Shown: positions 1 to 10,750 of the stretch, one piece after another
Numbering within the stretch: position 1 is the stretch's first letter
Layout: every line of letters starts with the position of its first letter
Source: Diospyros lotus
Lineage: Eukaryota > Streptophyta > Magnoliopsida > Ericales > Ebenaceae
DNA: 64,000 nt
Assembly: GCF_014633365.1 (NCBI RefSeq)
Contig: NC_068349.1
Location: forward strand, 15,700,753-15,764,752
Direction: 5' to 3'
Translations under genes and position numbers: made by a program
Notes under the pieces: model-generated
Seen by the model: only the letters and a program-made list of their open reading frames with translations
Database searches by the model: none
What the model was told of the DNA's origin: nothing

Positions 1-134
1 CTACGACGACGGCTGAGGCAATGTGGTCAACGGCGACGATGGCAGCAACAACTAGAAACCCTAGCTAAAAATATGATGCAGAACTTGTAGATTTAACAAT
101 TGAGATTTGCCAAAAGCTTATGATTTGATTCAAC

Positions 135-760
135 GACTTTGATACCAATTTTTTAAGATTTTAGATTGAAAACAAACCACGATCAAATCATCAATTACAT
201 ACACAAACACAGAATTTTACGTGAAAAATTCAAATCGGGAAAAACAGGAGTAAAAAGAACAAAATATTACTATGATGATATTAATACAATAATAGTGATA
301 TAACTTTAATAATTTTAGGATATTGAGTACTTATTTATAAACCTAATACTCATATAATGTATATAAAAAATTATATTCTAATTAGAAGATAAGTTAAGAG
401 GATAAATCTTTAATTAAGATAAAACCCAATCACAATCGAATTTGACATTCTAATCATAGTTAAATTCGAAATCCCAATCTAAGATAAATTTGAATTACGG
501 GTCACAATTATAATAGCATTAAAATCAAACAAGTATTTCATTTTATATATCAAAAATCACAGTAATTGCTCTTTTAACTCAACTTTGATATATATGTAAT
601 AATAACAAGGGTCTTTACTCAAAAGTATTAATTAAAGGTAATTTATTAACTCATAAAACCAAATAGTATATTCAAAACCTCCTTAATTGACGTCTTCGCT
701 GGACCAAAAATTCTATACTAATCAATCTTATCCAAGTCAAATTCAAAATACGGTCCTAAC
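135..760 (-). repeat. possible copia-type LTR relic next to a PBS-like site
   Basis: Read on the minus strand, 135-147 gives TGGTATCAAAGTC, close to the initiator-Met tRNA primer-binding site of Ty1/copia elements. The DNA to its right has the LTR-like phrase of an acetone-free AT-rich leader and could be a minus-strand 5' LTR. I found no partner LTR, no coding remnant and no duplication. The right limit is a guess. Confidence 0.25.
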
Positions 761-960
761 TTGCACCCGCACAATAATGATCCATTCATAACAGTACGAA
801 AAGACAAATAATATATAACTTATAAACTACCAAAATTAATATAAGATTAAGTCCTGTTCAACTTTCCTTTAATTTGGTCGATGGTTCAGTTTCCTACTAA
901 TTCCAATGGGCATGAGGTTTGACGGGGCGCCGACAGAAAAAACAACTGTTTAATATATGG

Positions 961-1955
961 GTTACAAATATATTTTTATTCCTTAATTTGAGGGGATCAA
1001 TTGTGCTTCTCAAGTTATTAAAACAGACCTATTACACCTTTTAAATTTTAAAATTTTGTGCATGACATACATGCGTTTGGATAAAATTTTACATTAATAT
1101 AATATATATTAATAAATTATACATAATTATTTTATCTTTAATAAATTATACATAATTATTGATCAAAATTTTATATTAATATATACACACAGTGTCGGCC
1201 GTCACATTTTCCTTTACTATCAGCCACCTTCTTTTTTTTTTCTTTCTTCATTGCTAGTGGCCTTGGCCGCCAGCTTATTGTCTTTAATGGTAGTTTCCCC
1301 CTTTCTTCGCCTTCTTCTTATTCTCCTTTTGATTGATTGACCATTACAAACCCACAAATGGATCATTCGCCATGAAACCCGATCGGGTTTCACCATCGAC
1401 CGCCATCTTCCTCTTCGCTGCCACTAGCCATCTCCTTTTCTTCTTCTTCTTTCATCGCCAGTAGCTTTGGCAATAAATTATATACATATATATATATATT
1501 ATACAAAGTAACATATATACAAGAAATTATATGTTTATCAAAACTCAATCGATTAATTTATTTGAGGAATCGATTTCACACACAACAACATATATATATA
1601 TATATATATACATATACAATGACGGGCTGGACACTGACGATGGAAGCGTGGACGACGAACGACGGGGATAGAGAAGTTGAGGATGAGTTTGGGAAGAGAA
1701 GGTAGAGAGATGAGAGACCCATTTCATCCCTCGACGAATGACAGGGATGGAGAAGTTGAGGATGACTTTGGAAAGAGAAGGTAGAGAGAGGAGAGACCCA
1801 TTTCATCCCTCACTCTCCTCAACTGCATGTGATTTAACGCGTGGTGTTACCTGGATGATGAGGTGCATGATTAGTCCAAGATTTTGATTTGAAGAGAGTA
1901 ATAGATCCCTTTTATAACTTGAGGGAGACGATCAATTTTTCCTCAAATTAAAGGG
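961..1955. mobile_element. MITE-like element with ~55-60 bp imperfect terminal inverted repeats
   Basis: The left arm (about 981-1035) and the reverse complement of the right arm (about 1898-1955) match closely. Both carry TTAATTTGAGG, then a GATC-type core, CTCAAGTTAT and CTATTAC. The ~1-kb interior has no transposase-like ORF. Long imperfect inverted repeats without coding capacity fit a non-autonomous Mutator-like element, but I could not identify a clean 9-bp target duplication, so the outer limits and the superfamily are uncertain. A 79-bp tandem duplication lies inside. Confidence 0.45.
1654..1811. repeat. 79-bp tandem duplication inside the MITE-like element
   Basis: Two adjacent copies begin with GACGAACGAC (1654) and GACGAATGAC (1733). 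Both run through a GAGAAGTTGAGGATGA segment to CCCATTTCATCCCTC. They differ at a handful of positions. The short ORFs over it on the minus strand simply reflect the duplication. Confidence 0.8.
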
Positions 1956-3427
1956 TATAAATGGTTAAACGGGTTAAGTTCATAGACATGGATGCGTTTT
2001 TAGCATGTTTCCAATGATCGCATCACGACCACCCGATATAGCTAAACAAGATATGGCATGTTATTTATCTACTATTATTATGAATCTGATTAAAGATACT
2101 AAAATCGGCTTAAAGAAGTGAGCCATGGCCAGGCGTCACGAATGGGGGATCACTCCCCCCACATTGATCGCAAATGAAATGTCACGCGATTATATAAAGT
2201 ATTAAATTAATCACACTTAGCAGCAATTGATTTTTGAACGTGAACGTGACACGGACCGGGTCGTTCATGATGCCAGATCTTAATTTGAGCCAAACTGCAA
2301 GCTTCCTTGGCGTCGTGAAAATGTGTTCCAAGACTGGTTCAGTTCAAAGTAACATGGGTGGTTTCAAAGAAACAAGCAGTTTTGAGGATATTTGTTTATC
2401 CTATCCTAGTCCTGGGTTTTCCCCGTCTCGGCTGCAAATGGAAAATGGGAAAACGTGGCAGCCCGTTTGTCCGTCAATTTCGTTGGTTTCGGTGTTGACA
2501 ATAGCAGATCGAATCAAATTCCCTAAAGACAGTCCTCGACAAGGCTTTGGGGGCCCACTAACAAAAACAAACTTTCACCGTTCGGCTAACCACTACAAAC
2601 ACAGGATGATTCATCTTCAACACCCATGAAATATTTTGAAATATAAAAATAGAGGTGGAAAGGAGAAAAAACTTACGGTCTAGATTGTTGTTTGTCTTAC
2701 AGCAATTGCACCCTTACATGACGGGAAGATCATGAGTTAAAAGAGTTGTGAAGATAATTTCTTTACAAAATAAAACAAAGGTAAAGCTACATGTAAAAAA
2801 TGACCTGCTCTCCCTCCTTGCAAAGCAAGTAAACTCATGCAATAGGAATGCTCTTAAGACTATTGTTTGTCCTAATAGTGTTGGAGAATATACAGTATAC
2901 CATCCCCATCATAGCAAAGGATAAAATGTAGACAACAAAAGAAAGGTTTCAGACCTGATGGCCATGAATACCAGCTTGCAAGCTTCAGTTCATTTGATCA
3001 GCCTAAGATTAGTGGGTTATCAACTTCTTCGATTTAGATGAGCAGAAAGCATAGCTATAGCTATTGCATCAAACAAGAGACTGGATTATCACATGATAGG
3101 AGAAAACCACCCAGTAAGAATTCTATGTTTTCAGCTCCCATTCCCCCCTTTTTCTCCTCATTGACAAAAACCTTAGTTTCAATCAAGGAAAGGGAAAAAA
3201 GGAAATTGGCAAACAAAGGACAGAATCATAGGAGAAAAGCACCAAATGACGAGACATATTTAATACACTACTCAAACAGTGAGTGGTAAAAATACATTTA
3301 GGCATTTCTCAGCTTAACAGGGATAGGTCTCTATTTCTCATGCCCTCTAGCATATATTCACACAGCTAGATATCATAACTCTCTCCATCTAGCATATTGC
3401 TCCTATCTAAAAAGGTTAACTGCAATT
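1956..3427. other. intergenic DNA downstream of the F-box gene, with one unsupported ORF
   Basis: A plus-strand ORF from the ATG at 2266 to 2629 (about 120 codons) follows a TATA-like ATTATATAAAG near 2190. I do not recognise the predicted protein and see no domain, signal or splice structure. The segment next to 3427 probably includes the 3' UTR of the minus-strand F-box gene. No TE terminus was recognised here. Confidence 0.4.
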
Positions 3428-5047
3428 TCAAAAACGCTTTAACCTCTCTCTAAACTCACTCGGGTATATTACCACTGAGTCGACACAGAGACCACCTTTT
3501 GTGTGCGTACAATCAATCTGAGTCATCGAAAATTTAATTTTTGTTGGGGCGCTGGGATTGTCAACAAGGAAATCTCCCACATGGCAATATATCCATTTCC
3601 CGGTTTCCCCCAAGAAGCACTGAGATATGGCTTCTTGGCCATCAGAAGTTGTGAGATGGAACCGTGCAGGCTTTTTATCCCATCCGTGGACATGCTCAGA
3701 GTTACACACCCGACGACCAAAACTCTTATAGGTCCGTCCCAAATGCAGCCTGAAAAATAGGCTGTAGCTCCCAGCCGGAAAGGGAAACTCCAATTCCCCA
3801 TCAACTTCAAACCACCAGATTTGCTGGAGATAAGCAACCGCGCCAAATCTGAAGGCAAAGGAATTCACATTAATTCATTCACGTCAATGAGATCAGGAAA
3901 TAAATCAGGGCACAAATTTCTGTCCCAGCAAGTGGACTAAGTTGCAAGTCCATAAGCCTTTGAAGCAATCCCCAAACTTTATTCTACTAAGTACACAGTT
4001 ATAAGATGGAAATCTTCAGCTTTAGAACAATTAAGTTCTGATAGAACATAAAAGAAAGAGATACATTGTATATACATCGGGTTAAGGACAGTCAATGCTG
4101 CACTATATACGATGAAAGCATACTCTCTTACACGTAGAATACATAACATAAACTCAACTAGCTAACTGTACAGAGCACTATATCCAATCCAGAACGTATG
4201 AATCAAGACCACAGCAATATCTTCTGTTTACAAGGTTCCCATTAAGAATACCAATACAATAATGATCTTGAAACCTCACCTAGATTCGTCGGTCTGAATA
4301 CGGTTCCAATACCTCCGATCGTCTACTCCTGTAATCGCTAACCCACATGACGAAATTGATAAACAAACTCTTCCTGTTCTCTTATCCAGCCACACTTTCT
4401 GCACATAACCCAAATCAGAAACGACCAAATCAGCAAACTTTAACAACCAAAAGCCAGTAACTAAAGATCAAAAGTCCAGCCTTTAATCCAACATAAAAAG
4501 GGCCAGTTAGTTTTTCCCTGAATGACAGCATCAATTTAATAATTACTTTCTACCTTATACAATTACAATGAGGAACAATAAGAGGAAGGACTTCTTTTTG
4601 GGGGAATTTCTTCAAACATTTTCCCCGCACAGTTTCTGCCCCAGTTTCACTTTTTCACTTCTCAGAAAAGCAATTTCCCAGACACAAAAATAATCAAGCA
4701 CACAGAACCAGGCATAATACGAAAGAAAACCAAACCTTGGTGCCTCCATCAAAGGAATTTTGTCGGCAGAGCCTCGCATATATCTCTTTCTTGCACAAAT
4801 TCGACGGGAAACGATCAAACACTTTCTGAATAACAGAGTGATAATTTTGGGGCAATTTGGACTCCCAAACAAAATCGGCCGAGGAAGCGCCCGAAAAGGC
4901 CCGATTCAGTAAGGCGAGTCTACAAATCTCCGGCGGATCCAAGTAGGCCACGACCGAGGCAACGCAACTCTCCGGCAAGTCGCCGAGACTGGGTTCCGGC
5001 GACGGTGGGTTCCGGGCGGTGAAGAGAGATGAGAGCCCAGAGCCCAT
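3428..5047 (-). CDS. PP2-A13: F-box protein with PP2 (phloem protein 2) domain, PP2-A13-like
   Basis: Three exons read from right to left: 5047-4736, 4398-4280 and 3848-3428. Introns start with GT and end with AG (CTTCAG, GTGCAG), and the splices keep one frame: 852 nt, 283 aa plus stop, the usual size for this family. Residues ~20-65 form the F-box (LGDLPESCV, YLDPPEIC, WESKLP), which in this family binds SKP1 of an SCF ubiquitin ligase. Residues ~105-283 are the PP2 lectin-like domain, with KVWLDK, AYLQQIWWFEVDG, FGRRVCN.EHVHGWD and GGLCVDSV as family hallmarks; it is thought to recognise glycans or glycoproteins. The start at 5047 is chosen because homologues begin with MG.S.SS and no in-frame ATG lies upstream. 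No stop or frameshift is seen, so the gene looks functional. The symbol reflects the closest Arabidopsis group (A12-A15); the exact orthologue was not tested. Confidence 0.9.
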
Positions 5048-5085
5048 AAAGCGTTGGAAACTTCTAGAACGGAACGACGAGGAAA

Positions 5086-5126
<41 letters not shown>

Positions 5127-5330
5127 GGAGCGAAAGAAGACGGTGCCAAACTGCGAGGCAACCAGCGCCACTCAGCCAGCTGGTATTTGGATGCGTCCTT
5201 GTCCGCCCTTAGATTTTTCCCTTCTTTCCGTCTTTTCGGTTTTCCTGCACTGTACTCTCCAGCACCCAATTTGTGACAAATATCTTTTGGTTAACTATAA
5301 AAAGAAATATCTTTCGTTGTGTTTCTAATA
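5048..5330 (-). promoter_or_regulatory. 5' UTR and proximal promoter region of the F-box gene
   Basis: This stretch lies directly upstream of the start codon. It contains the (CT)n leader and a GC-richer block up to about 5270, after which the DNA becomes strongly AT-rich. I could not pick a convincing TATA box on the minus strand, so the transcription start is not assigned. Confidence 0.4.
5094..5122. repeat. (AG)n microsatellite in the F-box gene 5' leader
   Basis: About 14 AG units lie 47 bp upstream of the start codon, and read as (CT)n on the coding strand. CT-rich leaders are common in plant 5' UTRs. Length variation here would change the leader but not the protein. Confidence 0.85.
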
Positions 5331-5848
5331 ATGTGTCGAATGCTATATATTCATTTTGTAGAAGATATATGACTCTTTATTGGTATTACTATTCGAACAA
5401 GTATTAAGACTCTCGTATTAATATTTTATATATTTAATATAAAATATTATTATAAATATTAAATTTAAATATTTAAATAACACTTAACATCATAACTAAA
5501 TACCCCTTGTACATTACCGACAAATCAAATCAAAGTGCTTGGATTTTAAAAATAAAGTCCACTACACTTGCTTAGTTTAATGCTTTATGGGGTACGATTT
5601 CCAAAAGAGCTTAAATTTAAGTTATAAAAAAGCCAAATAAAAGAAACTTGATTTGCCAATAAAAGCAATTTTTTTTTTTAAATGTGAGTAATGATAAGAT
5701 TCATTATGATAAGATTCAGTGTTGGTTTGATGGGTTCGATTCTCGTCTTGTATACTGAGACGAATCTTCATACATGTAATTTATCTCATCTATCGTAACT
5801 AATGGCACGAGCATTGCGAACCACACAAGGACAATCATCCCAATGATA

Positions 5849-5894
5849 AGATTCATGACTGATAATAGTATCATTAGTCATGAATCGTATCTTC
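5849..5894. repeat. short inverted repeat (hairpin)
   Basis: Arms built on AAGATTCATGACTGATA and its near-complement TCATTAGTCATGAATC surround a few bases. The GATAAGATTCA motif also occurs twice upstream (near 5694-5720). It could be a MITE end or an unrelated palindrome. Confidence 0.5.
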
Positions 5895-7751
5895 GGTAAA
5901 TGATGTTCTAGACAGATGAAACAATAATATATGGTTTTCTTAATTTCTTTTAATAAGAAAATGCTATATAATTTACGATACTCTTATTAATCATGACTCT
6001 TAATATTATTCAAAGTTTAAAACATAAATAAAAATTCAAATAAAATTTGTTAATAAAAAATATGCTCTCTTCTCCTAAGATCCTGTTTTTGAAAGTTGCA
6101 TCAAAGGCTTGGGTATTTTTGTGACTGTTAGTAACAAACGCCAACTAAAAATCCATACCAAATGAACTCTAAATGTAATAAATGCATTTTATTTAAAAAT
6201 TAGTATTTATTTATTTATTGATTACAGTTTAATTGTGAAAAATGATATGACTTATAATTTTAATATATCATTTTGATATTATTTTATGCCTAAAGTTGTA
6301 TTAGAAGCATCTTTTTTTCCAAAAATAATTTAGACAATAAAAAAACAGTTAACATTTGGACAGTATTACTATATATTAGGGTAGATACTACTAGATACTA
6401 GACAATTGCCTTTAAACAATATGATTATAAACCCAAGCCGTTGGTAGAGATTAATGTGTTAATTTAGAGTTCATTCGGCTCTAATTTTGTGTTTCTTTTG
6501 CTAATCTAAAGATTAATGTGTTAATGGCTATGTTCCTATTCAATAACTTGAAAATAATTTGAAATGATAATGGATAAATATTTATTATCTAATTAAAATT
6601 GGCGATGAATAAATTCCCAAAGGTTACATGCTTGGTTGAAGCATGTAACAAAATTAATGGCCATGAATAAATATATAATTTGAAGCATGCTTGGCGATTA
6701 ATACATTTTTAATTTTTATTTATCTCCATTCATGCTTCATAACCTCTAAATTTATAAATATCATTTTTATATTACAACATTAATTTATACTCTATAATTT
6801 GTGTATATAATGTAAGTTAGAGACTTACCAAAAATATTTCTGTCAAAATTAGATAATATAGTCAAGATTAATTGTAAACCTTTAAATTAATATATTTTAT
6901 TATTGTCGAGATACAATAATAAATTTATAATTGTAAAATAATATTCGTCTTCATCTTCTAGTTTCTAGGAGACTTGTCAAATAAAAGGTAGTCAGGGGTG
7001 TAGGGTGTATCCCATGCAATTTGTTTAAGTTAGTCTCAATTGAAAAACAGAGAAATATTAAGGTAATTTGTGTAAGAGTTTTTGCGTATCTTAATTAGAT
7101 GAATCACTTTCTATTTATAGAAGTTAAATGCCAACAGATGAAAAAATATCTATATCTTTTAGGATCTTCCATTCTAAATTTTCAGGCAAAAACTTTAAAA
7201 GTGAGTTGATGCATTCTTAGCCATCCATAATCCAAAGGGTCTCTCGAGAAAGGTCCCTAAAAAAGTTTTCCGAGGATTGCTCTATCAAGGTCTCCCAAGC
7301 CTTTTTTGTGCTTCTTCCTCTTGAACTTGTCTTGAAATTAAGTCCACTCTCTCAAACACATCAATTTTTAATTTCAAAAAAAAAATTAAAAGTTGAAAAA
7401 AGGGTTGTGGAGGTGGTGAAAGGCAACTCAAGTGTTGACTTTCCAAATTCCAAAATTCATTCTCTATTTGTATGGAATAGGATTGAAAAAAAATGGCAAA
7501 ATACATATTGTTGCCCAAAAAAATACCCAAGAGGGGATGAATTGGGTTTTTCAAAGAAATTAATAATTTTAGCTACTCTTAAATTTGTGATCTTAATATA
7601 TGATAATTACAGTAAGATTAATAATAATAAAATCATACAACTACAAGAAACAAAATAAATTTATAGAGATTCGGCTCTAAAGAGCCTAATTCTCTATCAA
7701 GACTTAGCTTGAGATTCTCAAGATTTAACTTGATGTTCTATTAGGGAGAAT

Positions 7752-7850
7752 CTACACTAGTTTTTAATTGGAGTTAGAACCAGCACTAGTTTTTAATTGA
7801 AACTATAACCAACACTAGCTTTTAATTGGAGCTAAAACTAACATACATGC
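7752..7850. repeat. ~33-bp tandem repeat, three copies
   Basis: Three successive units share CACTAGTTTTTAATTG (third copy CACTAGCTTTTAATTG), followed by a variable GAGTTAGAACC-type tail. The copies have diverged. Confidence 0.7.
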
Positions 7851-8099
7851 CTTACCTAAGCAAGAATCACTAGCACATTACTAGCAAATACAATCCACTC
7901 ACACAACAAGTGAGTAAAATATAACAAATTTACAACAAGAGACAATTACAGACAAATCACCAACAATTGAGAATTCTGCCAGCCAGCATACTTCCAGCCT
8001 TCGAACATTCTCACTCTTGTTTGAATGCTCTATCAAGTTTATTCTCCCTTGAGCCTTTATACTTACCTTATACATATATATCTTCCAAACACACTAGCC

Positions 8100-8436
8100 A
8101 TTAAAGAAAATGTTAATATGAATTTTGAAATTCAAAAAATGTTCAAACAATAAGAAAATATGTCTCACATTTAATTCAAAATAAATTTATTTTTTGCATG
8201 AGAAATCAATATTTAATAATTCAAATATAAGCTTTTGAGACAAATGATTAAAACAATAAAACATGTCTAAAAGTAATTCTCTTTTAATTCAAAATAAATT
8301 TACTTTTTGTATGAGTAAGAAAAACATGTTTAAAAATAATTCTCCTTTAATTCAAGATTTGAAAATTTAAATATAAACTTTTGAGACATAAATGATTAAA
8401 ACAATAAAACATGTCTAAATTCTCCTTTAATTCTAT
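8100..8436. repeat. diverged repeats of AATTCAAAATAAATTT type
   Basis: Successive blocks carry AATTCAAAATAAATTTA, TTTTTGTATGAG-type tails and ACAATAAAACATGTCTAAA. Related units recur at 14034-14140 on the other side of copia element E. This suggests one repetitive locus was split by the insertions in between. Confidence 0.55.
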
Positions 8437-9260
8437 TATGGGTATTTCCCGCTCTATTCCTTATGGGTTGGACTCGACCTAGTGGGCCGACCCAATCACA
8501 TACGGCCCAGTAGACCTCGAGCTGAATTCGTCAAAGCAAGCTCGCACATTGCTAGAGCCCAAGCTCAGGTCGCGTGACCAAGCCGACTCTGCGTTAGCGA
8601 GCTCTCAGTTATACTTCAAGCGAGCTCCCAACGACTATTACAGTTCGTCGGCATAGCCGATCAGCTCGCATAACGAGGAGATGGTATGCCCAAGAATATT
8701 AGTGAGCTAGGGGCCATCACATTTAGGCTAGAAAGGCCCAATATGGCCCCATCCTCTCGGCCCATCTGACCGGCCCATACCTGTCCCATCCTGGCCCCTT
8801 GCAACAACATCATTACAGCCGCGTCTGAATTTCCGCGCTTTCACTTTAGATCCCATCCTCATTAATCACGGATCCCATCCGCATTAATAAGGGTCCCGTC
8901 GACACCTTGCTGCTGCGCGGGTGTTTCTGCCAGCGCCGGATATCCTGTCCTATCGCTTACAAACGTACAACACATGCAAGAGGACGTCTCCTCCTCCCAT
9001 ATAATAACCAGCTCTTCTGAGAGCCATGATATGCTTTTTCCTACCAACTTGCTAATACTCTGTATTTTTTCTTGACTCGCTTACTGACTTGAGCGTCGGA
9101 GTATTATTGCAAGGATCGACCGACAGATCAATAGATAGAACCAGATAATCCTTTTTTTTGCCCCTCAGATTCTTTACACCGGTGCAAACCAACGAATCAT
9201 AGTCGACCAATTTAGAAATGTCAGCAGCTAGGGTTTCCCTAAGTAACAAGAAACAACAGT
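8437..9260 (+). repeat. Ty3/gypsy LTR-like remnant
   Basis: This GC-richer block starts at TGGGTATTTCCCG and contains GTCCCGTCGACACC and, near 9082-9104, a GACTTGAGCGTCGGAGT motif. I know that motif from the downstream part of many plant gypsy LTRs. No coding remnant accompanies it, so it is a solo or truncated LTR. The right end is obscured by the copia element that follows, and no duplication was found. Confidence 0.45.
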
Positions 9261-9268
9261 AAGAGTAA

Positions 9269-9589
9269 TGTTTCTATATTAGGAAAGATGGCAGCTAATA
9301 TGGAATGATTTAATCATTGATTGGTGATTGATTAATTGATGATTAATTGGTGATTGATTATATATGTTTCCTAGATTGATTGACTATATATATTATTTCC
9401 TAAAAGTAAAATTGTATCTTCTAGATTAGATTATGTTTCCTATCTTGGTTGTATCCTAAATTGTATAGATCCTAGGATTCTTTCCTAAAGTTAGTTGTTT
9501 CCTATTTTTGTAACGAAGCTTGTATAAATCAAGCTTTTCTAGTGAATAAAAAAGTGAGATAGTAAGATTATTTTTTCCAAAACTTAACA
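9269..9589 (+). repeat. 5' LTR of copia element E
   Basis: It ends AACTTAACA directly before the primer-binding site. It contains GATTGATTAATTGATGATT-type repeats at its left, and CTTGTATAAATCAAG, a TATA-containing inverted repeat, near 9520-9535. The left limit is uncertain by tens of bases. Confidence 0.75.
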
Positions 9590-9602
9590 TGGTATCAGAG
9601 CC
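9590..9602 (+). other. primer-binding site of element E
   Basis: TGGTATCAGAGCC directly abuts the LTR end. It is the standard complement to the 3' end of plant initiator-Met tRNA, used to prime minus-strand cDNA. Confidence 0.9.
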
Positions 9603-9700
9603 CTAGGGATTGTTTTTGTTCTACAATTCTCTAGGATTTACAAAGCCTATCCTTACCAGCCTTCCCATCTTTCGTTTGTCATCTAAATCATGGCTAAGAG

Positions 9701-10750
9701 ATGTCTTTTGTCCAAGAACCTATATCAGATACAGCCAATTCCTGTCATACCTCAGAAGTTCCAATAATTGGAACTCAAAATGGGACCTTGGGAGGAGAAT
9801 TGCAGTCTCTCCAGGCAGCCTATCGTTTGAACGAGAAAAACTACCTAAAGTGGTCACAGCTGATCCGGACCTTCTTAAAGGGAAGGGGAAGCTTAGACAC
9901 TTGTTAAGAATGGGCCCAAAAGAAGGTGATCCAGCATTTGCAGCATGGGACGAGGAAGATTCCTTGGTAATGTCCTGGCTTTGGAATTCCATGGTTCCAG
10001 AGATCAGTGACACTGTCATGTTTTTTACCACAACCAAGGATATTTGGGAGGCCATAAACTTGACTTATTCCAAGGTTAAAGATGCCGACCAAATCTATGA
10101 AATACGGGCAAGGGTGGCAGCAACCAAACAAGGCTTGAAGACCATCACGGAGTGTGCAAATATGTTGCAAACTCTATGGTAAGAGCTAGATCACTACCAA
10201 TGTTTGAAGATGAAATGTAGTGAGGATGCTGCACTCTATAAGAGATTTGTTGAAATGGAGTGGATATATGACTTTTTGGCCGGCCTCAACAGTGAATTTG
10301 ATGCGGTCAGAGTGTAGATTCTTAGCAAGGAGGATTTACCTTCCTTGAATGAGGTAATCTCCTTAATAAGGGCAGAAGAAGGGAGAAGGGGTGTGATGCT
10401 AGAATCTATCTCCGGTGAGAGTTTTGCCCTAATGTCTTTAAAAACTCATAATCAAAACAAAGGCCCTAGGGATGAAAAGAAACCAGTGGATAGGGATTCT
10501 TTATGGTGTACCTTTTGTAAAAAACCTAGGCACACCATAGAGAAGTGTTGGAAGCTCCATGGAAAGCCATCTAGAGGGGGACCAGCAAAGAGTCGAGTGC
10601 ATATAGTAGCAGCCAACAGTCAGCAACAACTGGAACCAAGAGGATTGGAGCATGGGGGACAGTCTCTTGAACTCAACAAGGCAGAAATTGAAAGATTAAA
10701 AATTTTTCTAGGATCTCTAGATAAAAAGGTAGAAAAAGGTAGCTCTCTTG
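9701..10750 (+). pseudogene. copia gag (capsid/nucleocapsid) pseudogene
   Basis: The N-terminal gag part (LNEKNYLKWSQ, 9701-9907) continues after a frameshift near 9900 in another frame (DSLVMSWLWNSM, DIWEAI). It is cut by stops at 10180 and 10316 at places where relatives have glutamine (CAA to TAA, CAG to TAG). A CCHC zinc knuckle, CTFCKKPRHTIEKC, lies at about 10510-10550. Gag would package element RNA in cytoplasmic particles; this copy cannot make it whole. Confidence 0.85.

Larger units (their letters stand above)
5331..8436. other. AT-rich intergenic DNA
   Basis: There is no convincing gene; the ORFs here are short and of low complexity. The region contains a small hairpin near 5850, a 3-copy ~33-bp tandem repeat at 7752-7850 and several dispersed AATTCAAAATAAATTT-type copies at 8100-8436. 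It is probably old TE debris and promoter-distal spacer. Confidence 0.5.

Noticed and set aside
2234..2629. 131-codon ORF upstream of the F-box gene 3' end
   Set aside because: It begins at a TTG; from the ATG at 2266 it has no recognisable domain. Kept only as a note in the intergenic entry.
3503..3760. Plus-strand ORF and a second minus-frame ORF (3523-3858) over the PP2 exon
   Set aside because: Shadows of the real third exon, which carries the PP2 motifs in its own frame.
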